A stretch of 56,561 nt of DNA from Clostridiales bacterium (GTDB lineage Bacteria; Bacillota; Clostridia; Christensenellales; Aristaeellaceae), in the NCBI GenBank assembly GCA_015056175.1, contig SVGT01000009.1, forward strand, positions 1 through 56,561, read 5' to 3'. Numbering within the stretch: the first letter of the stretch is position 1; the number at the start of each line of letters is the position of its first letter. The notes under the pieces are model-generated. The model did not search any database. It saw nothing but the letters and a program-made list of their open reading frames with translations, and was not told the DNA's origin. Below, one piece after another: positions 24,222-32,651 of this stretch. Both the position numbers and the translations under genes were made by a program.

Positions 24222-25508
24222 ATGGAGCGCTTCTGGATATGCGGCGGGAAAAAGCTTTGCGGAGAAGTGCAGGTGCACGGGGCGAAAAACGCCATCCTGC
24301 CGCTGCTTGCGGCGGCGCTTTTGACGGATGAACAGGTGTATTTTGAGGACGTGCCGGATCTGTGCGATATCCGCTCCATGATGGAAATCCTGCGGCACCT
24401 GGGCTGCCGTGCGGAGAGGGAAAGCGGCGGCATTCTGGTGGAAAGCGCAGGCATGGACGGCTGCGATATGCCGGATAAGCAATGCAAGCAGATCCGCTCC
24501 TCCATATTCCTGCTGGGGCCGCTGCTTGCCAAGCTCCGCTGCGCCAAGGTGCCCTGTCCCGGCGGGTGCGAGATCGGTTTGCGTCCCATCGATCTGCACC
24601 TCAAGGGATTGAGAATGCTTGGGGTACATATTCAGGACGTGGAAGGAAAACTGGTGTGCCGCGGCGAAAATATGCATGCAGGCAACGTGTATCTGGATTA
24701 TCCAAGCGTGGGCGCTACGGAAAACGTGATCATGGCCTCGGTGCTGCTGCCCGGCACCACGGTGATTCACAATGCGGCCAGGGAGCCGGAGATCGTGGAT
24801 CTGTGCCGCTTCATCAACCGCATGGGCGGACGCATCCGGGGCAGCGGCAGCCAGGTGATCCGCATTGACGGCGTCAAACGGCTGTACGGCGTTACATATA
24901 AGGCCATTCCGGACAGGATCGTGGCCGGCACGCTCCTGTGTGCAGGGGCGGTGACGGGCGGTCAGGTGCGTATCCGGGATGCGCAGTTTTCAAATCTCCT
25001 GCCGGTGATCGATAAGCTTACCGAAATGGGCTGCGATATCAAACGGGAAAAGGGCGGCCTGATCCTCCGTGCGCCGGGCAGGCTTTGCGCCTTTTCCAAT
25101 CTGCAGACCTCGCCCCATCCCGGCTTTCCAACAGACATGCAAAGCCAGATGCTGACTTTGGCGACCGTTGCGGACGGCTGCTCCATGATCACGGAAAACG
25201 TGTTTGAAAGCCGCTATGCCACCGCGGGGGATCTTCTGCGCATGGGCGCGGATATCCGCATCGCGGGGCGCACGGCCGTCGTCCGGGGCGTGGAAAAACT
25301 GACGGGTGCCAATGTGCGCGCCCGGGATCTGCGCGGCGGCGCGGCGCTGGTGCTGGCGGCCCTTTGCGCAAGGGGCGAAAGCACGGTCACAAACATCTCC
25401 CTCATCGACCGGGGCTATGACAAAATGGAATGTATGCTGGCGTCGCTTGGCGCACAGATCAAAAGAATTTCGGATTTTCGGGAGGAACACATACATGCAG
25501 ACCCCTGA
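24222..25508 (+). CDS. murA: UDP-N-acetylglucosamine 1-carboxyvinyltransferase
   Basis: MurA transfers enolpyruvate from PEP to UDP-GlcNAc, the first committed step of peptidoglycan synthesis. The 428 residues show the EPSP-synthase-like repeated fold with HGAKNA (Lys and Asn of the active site) near residue 19 and the catalytic Cys116 in PGGCEIG, equivalent to Cys115 of the Escherichia coli enzyme, so the protein should be fosfomycin-sensitive in principle. ATG 24222 is preferred because GGAAGG ends 8 bases before it; the frame extends upstream to 24180 with poor signals. Its place between ftsW and ftsQ, where murG/murC/murB are usual, is uncommon. Confidence 0.95.
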   Translation: MERFWICGGKKLCGEVQVHGAKNAILPLLAAALLTDEQVYFEDVPDLCDIRSMMEILRHLGCRAERESGGILVESAGMDGCDMPDKQCKQIRSSIFLLGPLLAKLRCAKVPCPGGCEIGLRPIDLHLKGLRMLGVHIQDVEGKLVCRGENMHAGNVYLDYPSVGATENVIMASVLLPGTTVIHNAAREPEIVDLCRFINRMGGRIRGSGSQVIRIDGVKRLYGVTYKAIPDRIVAGTLLCAGAVTGGQVRIRDAQFSNLLPVIDKLTEMGCDIKREKGGLILRAPGRLCAFSNLQTSPHPGFPTDMQSQMLTLATVADGCSMITENVFESRYATAGDLLRMGADIRIAGRTAVVRGVEKLTGANVRARDLRGGAALVLAALCARGESTVTNISLIDRGYDKMECMLASLGAQIKRISDFREEHIHADP

Positions 25509-26259
25509 GGGTAACATGAAAAAAACAAAAGCGGCAGGCCGCACGGCGGCAAAGACGGCGCTGCTTGCCTTGATCTGCGTGCTGTGCGCGCTGGTGCTTT
25601 TGCATGTGACGATTCTCCGCATCACCACCGTTACGGTGGTGGGCAACGTCCATGTATCAAGGAGCGAGATCATCTCCCTTGCGGGCCTCAACAGGCCGCT
25701 GAGCATCCTGAACGTGCGGGAAAAAGACGTGCGCGAGGGCATTGACAGTCATGTGCGCCTCAACTTTGACAGATTGGAATACGAGGGCATAAACGGCCTG
25801 GTGATTTACGTGACAGAGCGCGTGCCCTGCGTAAATCTGATCGCCCATGACGGGGTGTATCTCCTGGACGCCGAGGGGCTGGTGCTGGAAAAAACGGAGG
25901 GCGATCTTGCCAACGGGCTGATGAGTTTGACGGGCATGAACGCAAAGTATCTGGCCGTTGGGCAGAAACTGATCCCCGTGGACGTAAAGCAGCTTTCCGC
26001 CTATACCTGCGTGATGCAGGAAATGCTTTTGCAAAACTGCCTTCAGGATTTTTCAGAGATCAACGTGGCCCATGCGGACGGCATGTATCTGGTGACGCCG
26101 GACGGGTATGTGATCGACCTGGGGGATATGCAGGATATGCGGGCCAAGCTTTTTACCCTGAGGGGCGTGCTTCGGGAGGTGCGCTCCCTGGGCTATCAGG
26201 TGGGCACGCTGGATGCAACCGTGCCCGGCACCTGCATCTACACCCCGCCGGATGTGTAA
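25495..26259 (+). CDS. ftsQ: Division protein FtsQ/DivIB
   Basis: FtsQ/DivIB is a bitopic divisome scaffold that works with FtsL. The 254 residues comprise a short basic cytosolic N-terminus, one transmembrane helix (about 22-41), a POTRA domain starting at the motif ITTVTVVGNVHVS, and a beta domain. ATG 25495 lies after GGGAGG and overlaps the end of murA by 14 bases, which points to translational coupling. It lacks the large cytosolic region of some DivIB proteins. Confidence 0.9.
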   Translation: MQTPEGNMKKTKAAGRTAAKTALLALICVLCALVLLHVTILRITTVTVVGNVHVSRSEIISLAGLNRPLSILNVREKDVREGIDSHVRLNFDRLEYEGINGLVIYVTERVPCVNLIAHDGVYLLDAEGLVLEKTEGDLANGLMSLTGMNAKYLAVGQKLIPVDVKQLSAYTCVMQEMLLQNCLQDFSEINVAHADGMYLVTPDGYVIDLGDMQDMRAKLFTLRGVLREVRSLGYQVGTLDATVPGTCIYTPPDV

Positions 26260-26307
26260 AAAACAGGTTGAAAACGTAAAAAATTCAAGGATTTTTCCGT
26301 TTAGGTC

Positions 26308-26336
26308 TTGCAAACCTATCACAGAAAGGTTACAAT
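26308..26336 (+). promoter_or_regulatory. Promoter of ftsA-ftsZ (TTGCAA-17-TACAAT)
   Basis: TTGCAA (26308-26313) and TACAAT (26331-26336) with a 17-base spacer lie in the 190-base gap between ftsQ and ftsA. This gives ftsAZ a start independent of the mraZ promoter, with a leader of about 105 bases. Confidence 0.75.
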
Positions 26337-26449
26337 AAAGTGACCGAATAGAAATTGGCGCATTCGGCTTTTCTGCGTTGTGCAAAAAAGATTTTTCAGG
26401 TTGCGTGGGATACAGAAAATCCCCCTATTGAACGGGAGTTGATAGACGG

Positions 26450-27625
26450 ATGAAAACGACGATCGCCGCAGTGGACTTTGGTACCAGCAAGATCGTGGCG
26501 CTGGTTGCGGAAACCAGCGGTAAGCAGCGCTGTGACATTACCGGCGCGGGCTCTTGTGTGTACGATGGGTACATGGACGGCAGCTGGAACGACCCCCAGC
26601 AGGTAAACGAGGCTATCCGCACGGCCATGAAGGAAGCGGAAACCCAGTCCGGCAGTCGCATCCGCGAAATTTACGTGGGCGTGCCCGGTGAATTTTCCAG
26701 CGTGCGCACGGTGGAAGTGAAGGTGGCCCTGCAGGGCGCCGATCCCCGCGTGAGCGCCCGGGATATCAACGAACTGTTCGATCTGGCGCAGAAGGAACTG
26801 GGCGAAGTGCGCGGCAGCATTATCCACCGTGCGCCTGCCTGGTTTATTGTAGACGATGGAAAGAAGACCCTGGAGCCCATGAACATGCGCGGCTACGAGC
26901 TGCGCGCCATGGTGTCCTTTGTGATCGCGGACGAGTTCTTCCTCACCGACGTGGTGGAGCGCTTCCGCGCGCTGGACGTGAAGGTGAACGGCTTCTTCTC
27001 TTCCCCCACGGGACAGGCTATGCTCTTTATCGCCGATGAGGAGCGCGACCGCACCGCCGTGCTGGTGGACGTGGGCTACCTTTCCACCAACGTGATGACG
27101 GTGGAGGGCGACGCCATTACCACGCTGAAGACCATCCCCATGGGCGGCGGCCATATTGCTGCCGACGTTGCCTGGGGCCTTGAAGTATCCCTGCGTAGCG
27201 CGGAGGATATCAAGCGCGCCTTTACCTACGGCATTTCTGCAGGTCAGGAAACCTTTGACGCCCAGGATCAGATGGGCCAGCTGCGCACGGTCAGCCGTGA
27301 GGACGTGGAAAAGGTACTCTGCCCCCGTGCAGAGGAGATCTGCGAAGCGGTGCGCGACGCCATCCGCGAAAGCGGCGTGAAGCTGAGCAACTGGTCGCCT
27401 GTGTACCTCACCGGCGGCGGTATTGCCATCAACCGCGGCGGCCGCGAGTTCCTGGCTGCCAAGCTGGAGCGCACGGTGCGCGAACTGCCCCGCAAGGCGG
27501 TGAAGCTTTCCAGCCCCGCATACTCCAGCGCGCTGGGTCTGCTTGACCTGGTCATCGATACCGTGCACGGCAGCGCCCGGGAAGGCGGCGTGGGCGGCTT
27601 CTTCCGCAGCCTGTTCGGCAACTGA
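26450..27625 (+). CDS. ftsA: Division protein FtsA (actin-like FtsZ membrane tether)
   Basis: FtsA is an actin-family ATPase that anchors FtsZ to the membrane. The 391-residue sequence has the phosphate-1 motif AAVDFGTSKIVAL near the start, the SHS2-type 1C region, phosphate-2 around VLVDVGYLSTN, the adenosine motif VYLTGGGIAINRG, and a C-terminal Gly-rich linker ending in FFRSLFGN, which may be the membrane-binding amphipathic helix. It is diverged from Bacillus FtsA (for example the long GSWNDPQQVNEA segment) but position before ftsZ and motif order fit. The SD is GGGAG, 11 bases before ATG. Confidence 0.88.
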   Translation: MKTTIAAVDFGTSKIVALVAETSGKQRCDITGAGSCVYDGYMDGSWNDPQQVNEAIRTAMKEAETQSGSRIREIYVGVPGEFSSVRTVEVKVALQGADPRVSARDINELFDLAQKELGEVRGSIIHRAPAWFIVDDGKKTLEPMNMRGYELRAMVSFVIADEFFLTDVVERFRALDVKVNGFFSSPTGQAMLFIADEERDRTAVLVDVGYLSTNVMTVEGDAITTLKTIPMGGGHIAADVAWGLEVSLRSAEDIKRAFTYGISAGQETFDAQDQMGQLRTVSREDVEKVLCPRAEEICEAVRDAIRESGVKLSNWSPVYLTGGGIAINRGGREFLAAKLERTVRELPRKAVKLSSPAYSSALGLLDLVIDTVHGSAREGGVGGFFRSLFGN

Positions 27626-27670
27626 TTTTGCAAATCCCAATACTTACCCATAGATTTAGGAGGATGAACC

Positions 27671-29089
27671 ATGCCTTTTGAAGTTCAGGTGGAACAGACT
27701 TCCTTTGCGTCCATTAAGGTCGTGGGCTGCGGCGGCGGCGGTACCAATGCGGTCAACCGCATGGTGGAAGCCGGCCTTAGCGGCGTGGAATTTATTGCTG
27801 TGAATACCGACCGTCAGGCGCTGGCGCTGTCCGGCGCCGATACCAAGATCCAGATCGGCGAAAAGCTGACCAAGGGCCTTGGCGCAGGCGCCGTGCCGGA
27901 TATCGGCCGCCGTGCCGCGGAAGAAAGCCGCGAAGAGATTGCGCAGGCCCTCAAGGGCGCTGATCTGGTGTTCGTCACCGCCGGTATGGGCGGCGGCACC
28001 GGTACGGGCGCAGCCCCCATCGTGGCTGAAGTGGCCCGCGAAAACAATTGCCTGACCATCGCTGTGGTCACCAAGCCCTTCACCTTTGAAGGCAAGCAGC
28101 GCATGAAGAATGCCGAAATGGGCATTAACGAACTGAAGCAGAACGTGGATACCCTGGTGGTCATCCCCAACGATCGCCTCTTGCAGGTGGTCAGCAAGGG
28201 TACCTCCATGCTGGAAGCCTTCCGCATCGCGGACGACGTGCTGCGTCAGGGCATCCAGGGCATCGCTGATCTCATCAGCCAGCCCGCCATGATCAACCTG
28301 GACTTTGCGGACGTGAAGACCGTTATGGAATCCGGCGGCATGGCCCACATGGGCATCGGTCTTGGCAAGGGCGAAACCAAAACGGTGGACGCCGCCAAGA
28401 ACGCCATTGCCAGCCCCCTGCTGGAAACCAAGATCGACGGCGCCCGCGCCGTGCTGATCAACATCACCGGCGGCAGCGACTTGAGCATCATGGACGTCAA
28501 TGAAGCTGCCAATCTGATCATGGAAAGCGCGGACAGCGAAGCCAACATCATCTTCGGCGCCGGCATCGACGAGAGCATGAAGGATGAGGTGCGCATCACC
28601 GTGATCGCCACCGGCTTTGAAAAGACTCCTTTCCCCACCCGTGAAAAGGGCCGCAAGCATGTGAACACCTCTGCTTTCGGCGCGCCCGCTTCCTTTAATC
28701 CTTACGAAAACCGCGCCCGCGCTGACGTGGGCGAGGACAACCAGTTTGATGCGCCCGCCCCCGTGACCTACGAGGGTGAAGGCGGCTTCTTCCCCGGCGG
28801 CGCCCGTCCCGTGGCGCCCATGCGTCCCGCCTTCCAGCAGCAGAACTTCGGCGGCGCGCCCGTGCCTCCCGCTTATCAGGCTCCCGCCTATCAGCAGCAG
28901 GCGCCCTACGGCCAGCCCCAGCAGGGCTTTGGCGGCGCGCCCGTGCCTCCCGTGTACGGCCAGCAGGATATGCAGCCTCAGGGCTATCCCCAGATGGACA
29001 TGCAGCCCCAGCAGCCCCAGCAGAACGCTGCCACGCAGCAGGATGCGCTGGGCGTGCCTGCCTTCCTCCGCCGCGCCAAGAAGGACTAA
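27671..29089 (+). CDS. ftsZ: Cell division protein FtsZ
   Basis: FtsZ is the tubulin-like GTPase that forms the Z ring. The 472 residues show [13 protein letters not shown] at 19-31, the tubulin signature GMGGGTGTG at 105-113 and the T7 loop with catalytic [10 protein letters not shown] near 210. The globular part ends near residue 330. A disordered linker of roughly 130 residues follows, rich in Gln, Pro and Gly, with a near-repeat [11 protein letters not shown] / [11 protein letters not shown]. The C-terminus is the conserved FtsA/ZapA-binding peptide ([11 protein letters not shown]). AGGAGG (27658-27663) precedes ATG by 7 bases. Confidence 0.98.
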   Translation: MPFEVQVEQTSFASIKVVGCGGGGTNAVNRMVEAGLSGVEFIAVNTDRQALALSGADTKIQIGEKLTKGLGAGAVPDIGRRAAEESREEIAQALKGADLVFVTAGMGGGTGTGAAPIVAEVARENNCLTIAVVTKPFTFEGKQRMKNAEMGINELKQNVDTLVVIPNDRLLQVVSKGTSMLEAFRIADDVLRQGIQGIADLISQPAMINLDFADVKTVMESGGMAHMGIGLGKGETKTVDAAKNAIASPLLETKIDGARAVLINITGGSDLSIMDVNEAANLIMESADSEANIIFGAGIDESMKDEVRITVIATGFEKTPFPTREKGRKHVNTSAFGAPASFNPYENRARADVGEDNQFDAPAPVTYEGEGGFFPGGARPVAPMRPAFQQQNFGGAPVPPAYQAPAYQQQAPYGQPQQGFGGAPVPPVYGQQDMQPQGYPQMDMQPQQPQQNAATQQDALGVPAFLRRAKKD

Positions 29090-29120
29090 GTTGATATCCA
29101 TGCCCCCTGCGGGCATAAAC

Positions 29121-29154
29121 GGCAGTCAGGCTCCGAGCCCGGCTGCCTTTTTTT
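29121..29154 (+). terminator. Intrinsic terminator of ftsAZ
   Basis: GGCAG (29121-29125) pairs with CTGCC (29143-29147), with an inner GGCTC/GAGCC stem, followed by TTTTTTT. Confidence 0.9.
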
Positions 29155-29252
29155 GTGCGCAGGATTTGAAAAGGTGCGTGCAGGGAAAAGGGGAATCGGG
29201 TCGAATAGGGTATGTGAGTATAACTGCGTGTCAACCGAAGGAGTGTACGTTG

Positions 29253-30674
29253 ATGGGAGCTGTCAGAAAATTTGATACCAAGGTACAGCATCTGAAATAT
29301 AAAGTGCTGCGCGAGGTGGCGCGGCTCAAATGGGAGAATAAACTGCTGGAAAACGTGCTGGACATCCCGCGCCGCATCGTGCCCGGCAAAACGCCCACCA
29401 TGCGCTGCTGCGTGTACAAGGAGCGCGCCATTCTGGCCGAGCGCGTCAAGGTGGCCATGGGCGGCGATCCGGAGGAAAAGGGCGTGATCCACGTGATCGA
29501 CATCGCCTGCGACGAATGCCCTGCCGCCGGCTACGAGGTGACGGATTCCTGCCGCGGTTGCCTGGCTCACCGGTGCGAGGACGTGTGCCGTCGGGGTGCC
29601 ATCTCCTTTGACCACAACCACGTGGCCCATATCGACAAGACCAAATGTGTGGAGTGCGGCCAGTGCGCCAAGGTGTGCCCCTTTGCCGCCATCGTCAACC
29701 GCACCCGTCCCTGTCAGGCGGCCTGCAAGGTGAAGGCCATTTCCATCAATGCGGATAACGCCGCCCATATCGATCAGGACAAGTGCACCTCCTGCGGTGC
29801 GTGCGTGTATCAGTGCCCCTTTGGCGCGATCACGGACAAGAGCAGCATTCTGCAGGTGATCGATCTCCTTAAGAGCGGGCGCAAGGTGCATGCCGTGGTG
29901 GCGCCCAGCATCAGCAGCCAGTTTACCCATGCCAAAATGGGGCAGGTGGTGACGGGACTGAAGATGCTTGGCTTTGCGGACGTGGTGGAGGCGGCGCTGG
30001 GCGCTGACATGGTGGCGCTGGACGAAGCTCAGGAGCTGTATGAAAAGGGCTTCCTGACCAGTTCCTGCTGCCCGGCCTTTGTGCAGTATATTCGCACCCA
30101 GTTCCCCGACCTTGCACAGCATATTTCCCACAATCTGTCGCCCATGGGCCGCATTGCCCAATACCTGAAGGAGCAGGACGGTTACTCGGGCGTGGTGTTC
30201 ATCGGCCCCTGCACGGCGAAAAAGGCGGAGGCTCGGACGGATGAGGTGGGCAAATATGTGGACGCCGTGCTCACCTTTGAGGAACTGCAGGCGCTGTTTG
30301 ACAGCCGGGATCTGGAGATCACGGCGCTGGAAGAGGGACAGCTGGACGATGCATCCTACTTTGGCCGCATTTTTGCCCGCACGGGCGGCCTGAGTGAGGC
30401 GGTGCGTCAGGCGCTGAAGGAAAAGGGTCTGGAGGATTTTGCCCTCAAGGCTGTTTCCTGCGACGGCATTGAGGAATGCCGCACAGCGCTGCTGAAAAAG
30501 AGCCGGAACGTGCTGGACGCCAACTTTATCGAGGGTATGGCGTGCGTGGGCGGCTGCATCGGCGGCGCAGGCTGTTTGACCCACGGGGTGAAGCACCGCA
30601 GCGACGTGGACAGGCACGGCAGCGACAGCAGCCACGCTACCATCATGGGCGCGGTGGATGCGCTGAACAAATAA
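29253..30674 (+). CDS. Monomeric [FeFe]-hydrogenase, probable group B
   Basis: [FeFe]-hydrogenases interconvert protons and H2 with ferredoxin. The 473-residue protein has an N-terminal Cys-rich region (CDECPAAGYE...CRGCLAHRC), two 4Fe-4S ferredoxin motifs of the form CxxCxxCxxxCP (CVECGQCAKVCP and CTSCGACVYQCP) and the H-cluster domain. All four H-cluster cysteines are present: L1 TSSCCP (about residue 272), L2 PCTAKK with Cys320, and L3 MACVGGC with Cys431 and Cys435. L1 lacks the usual aromatic Trp (CCPAF) and L3 reads GGCIGGAG, features recalled from the clostridial group B rather than CpI-type enzymes. ATG 29253 follows AAGGAG. The hydE/F/G maturases are not in the window. Whether it evolves, oxidises or senses H2 is not decided by sequence. 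Confidence 0.85.
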   Translation: MGAVRKFDTKVQHLKYKVLREVARLKWENKLLENVLDIPRRIVPGKTPTMRCCVYKERAILAERVKVAMGGDPEEKGVIHVIDIACDECPAAGYEVTDSCRGCLAHRCEDVCRRGAISFDHNHVAHIDKTKCVECGQCAKVCPFAAIVNRTRPCQAACKVKAISINADNAAHIDQDKCTSCGACVYQCPFGAITDKSSILQVIDLLKSGRKVHAVVAPSISSQFTHAKMGQVVTGLKMLGFADVVEAALGADMVALDEAQELYEKGFLTSSCCPAFVQYIRTQFPDLAQHISHNLSPMGRIAQYLKEQDGYSGVVFIGPCTAKKAEARTDEVGKYVDAVLTFEELQALFDSRDLEITALEEGQLDDASYFGRIFARTGGLSEAVRQALKEKGLEDFALKAVSCDGIEECRTALLKKSRNVLDANFIEGMACVGGCIGGAGCLTHGVKHRSDVDRHGSDSSHATIMGAVDALNK

Positions 30675-30697
30675 GGAAACAAAACAGAAAAGAATAA

Positions 30698-30722
30698 GGC
30701 TCCCCGGTTGGGGAGCCTTTTG
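30698..30722. terminator. Terminator between the hydrogenase and the convergent gene
   Basis: GGCTCCCC (30698-30705) pairs with GGGGAGCC (30710-30717), followed by TTTT; A-rich sequence upstream could let it also serve the minus strand. Confidence 0.88.
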
Positions 30723-30734
30723 CTATGCAGTTGT

Positions 30735-31184
30735 TCAGCGGTCGTTTTCGCCGTTTTCGTCGTCTGCGCAAGGGCAGGGATCGTCGCATTGGCAGGCGGC
30801 GGCATCACTTTCACCGTCGCAGGCGCTGTCCTGACCGTCATGTTCGCCTTCGCAGGGGCAGTTTTTTTCTGCGAGCAGGGTATCGATATAGTCGCGGAGG
30901 GCGGCCAGATCGCTCTTGTCCAGGCGTTTCAGCACGCTTTTGACGGTATCGGGGGTCACCTTGCCGCCCCACATCATCTGCCAGTTTTCGGGGATGTTGC
31001 TGTCATCCACGGCTTTTTTGATTTTGCCGGCGGCCTCCTGCAGGTTTTCCCTGGCACATTCGTAGATGGGTTCGCCCTTTTCTGCCCATTTTTCAATGGT
31101 ATCGGCGCCCAGCTCCATGCCGCTCTTGACGGCGCCGATGCCCGCCTTGAGCACTTTTTCAAGTTCTTTTCCAAACTGTTCCAT
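30735..31184 (-). CDS. Hypothetical protein with Cys-rich acidic tail
   Basis: A 149-residue unrecognised protein. The N-terminal two-thirds is predicted helical and amphipathic (MEQFGKELEKVLKAGIGAVKS...), rather like a phasin or small coiled-coil adaptor. The last 40 residues are acidic and carry eight Cys in pairs or short spacing (CPCEGE, CDGE, CQCDDPCPC), which could bind a metal. The second ATG of the frame (31184) is 9 bases after GGAG and is preferred to one at 31193 directly against the SD. It has its own likely promoter and converges on the hydrogenase. No function is assigned. Confidence 0.7.
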   Translation of the reverse strand: MEQFGKELEKVLKAGIGAVKSGMELGADTIEKWAEKGEPIYECARENLQEAAGKIKKAVDDSNIPENWQMMWGGKVTPDTVKSVLKRLDKSDLAALRDYIDTLLAEKNCPCEGEHDGQDSACDGESDAAACQCDDPCPCADDENGENDR

Positions 31185-31207
31185 GGGTTGCATCTCCTTT
31201 CAAAGAC

Positions 31208-31236
31208 AGTATGCCAAAAAACCGTCGTTTTGTCAC
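31208..31236 (-). promoter_or_regulatory. Probable promoter of the Cys-tail gene (minus strand)
   Basis: Minus-strand GTGACA (31236-31231) and CATACT (31213-31208) have a 17-base spacer. Confidence 0.5.
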
Positions 31237-31277
31237 AGGAAAAGGCTTCAAATGTCGCATCAAGCGATCCAAAACAC

Positions 31278-32651
31278 TTATTCTGTGTCTTCCTCTGCGA
31301 AAGTTTGGTCATCGGACGTGAGGAGACGGGCGGCGGTATGCTCGTCCAGCATTTCCACCTGCTTGAGCTTCCCTGTAATGGTGCGGCTCTTGCGGCTGGC
31401 GTTTTCCAGCGATGCGGACACGGTGTGCACCTGCTTGTGGGCTTTTTCAAGCAGATCTGTAAACTTGCCAAACTCCGTTTTGACGGCGCTGAGCAATTGC
31501 CATACTTCGCCGGAGCGCTTTTCGATGGCCAGCGTGCGGAAGCCCACCTGCAAGCTGGTGAGCAGCGCGCTTAGGGTGGTGGGGCCGGCAATGACGATGC
31601 GGAATTTTTCCTGCATTTCCTCCGCAAGGCCCGGGCAGCGCAGCGCCTCTGCGTACAACCCCTCAAGGGGTAGGAACATGATGGCAAAATCCGTGGTATA
31701 GGGAGGCTGGATGTATTTTTGTGCAATGCGCCGGGCCTCGGTGCGGATGGCGTTTTGCAGCGCCTGGGTGCACAGGGCGATCCTGTCCTGATCGCCTTCG
31801 TCCAGCGCGTCCATGAGGCGTGCATAATCCTCCACGGGGAATTTGGCGTCGATGGGCAGGTACACGGTGTCATCCTCCTGGCCGGGAAGCTTGACGGCGT
31901 ATTCCACCCGCTGGGAGGAGCGGGGAACGACCTGCACGTTGACATCGTACTGATTGGGCGTGAGCACCTGCTCCAGCAGCGCGCCCAATTGCATTTCGCC
32001 CCACACGCCGCGGTTCTTGACGTTGGTGAGCACCTTTTTCAGATCGCCCACGCCGCTGGCCAGCGTCTGCATTTCGCCCAGGCCCTTGTGCACCTCTTCC
32101 AGCCGCTTGCTGACGGCGGAGAAGCTTTCGTTCAGGCGGCGGTCCAGCGTTTCGTGGAGCTTTTCGTCCACCGTTTTGCGCATGTCCTCCAGGCGCTTGC
32201 CGTTGTCCTCCTGCATATCGCGGACGCTCTTGCGGATGCTCTCCTGCATGGCAGTCATGCGGGTTTCGTTCTGGGAAAGTTTTTCGTCCACCAGGGCGCT
32301 CATGCGGTGGATGCGCTGCTCCTGATTTTCGCCTGCCCGGTCGATGCGCTCGCCCAGCGCCTCCATGCGGGCAAGGAGCAGATTACTCTGGTTATCCCGG
32401 GATTGATTGATTTCGTCCCGGCGGGGGAGAAGCGTAAGCGCCTGATGGGCATGCTGCTGGTTTTGCTGCAAGGCGTCCGTGCGGCGGATGAGATCGGAAA
32501 GCATATTTTGCAGCGCCTGACGCTCCTGTTGCTGCGCTTTTTGCGCCCTCCCAATACGCGCAAGCATAAAAATGGCCGCAGCCATTAGCCCCACAAGGAG
32601 CGCAAGCGGCAGCCAGATATGGTTTTGCAAAAAGGTATTGACGTTAAGCAT
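31278..32651 (-). CDS. rmuC: DNA recombination protein RmuC
   Basis: RmuC-family proteins limit recombination at inverted repeats and have a PD-(D/E)xK-like nuclease core. This 457-residue protein begins with a transmembrane helix (about 12-33), then a long coiled coil (about 40-190, Gln/Glu/Arg-rich heptads), then the RmuC domain with GVWGEMQLGALLEQVLTP, the acidic IDAKFPVEDYARL segment and FLPLEGLYAEAL. The start ATG 32651 overlaps the tdk stop by 8 bases. It is last in the ybaB-recR-tdk-rmuC group. Confidence 0.92.
   Translation of the reverse strand: MLNVNTFLQNHIWLPLALLVGLMAAAIFMLARIGRAQKAQQQERQALQNMLSDLIRRTDALQQNQQHAHQALTLLPRRDEINQSRDNQSNLLLARMEALGERIDRAGENQEQRIHRMSALVDEKLSQNETRMTAMQESIRKSVRDMQEDNGKRLEDMRKTVDEKLHETLDRRLNESFSAVSKRLEEVHKGLGEMQTLASGVGDLKKVLTNVKNRGVWGEMQLGALLEQVLTPNQYDVNVQVVPRSSQRVEYAVKLPGQEDDTVYLPIDAKFPVEDYARLMDALDEGDQDRIALCTQALQNAIRTEARRIAQKYIQPPYTTDFAIMFLPLEGLYAEALRCPGLAEEMQEKFRIVIAGPTTLSALLTSLQVGFRTLAIEKRSGEVWQLLSAVKTEFGKFTDLLEKAHKQVHTVSASLENASRKSRTITGKLKQVEMLDEHTAARLLTSDDQTFAEEDTE

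Noticed and set aside
27628-27656. TTGCAA-17-TAGATT as a separate ftsZ promoter
   Set aside because: The start of transcription would fall at or inside the AGGAGG of ftsZ, so the transcript could not be translated normally.
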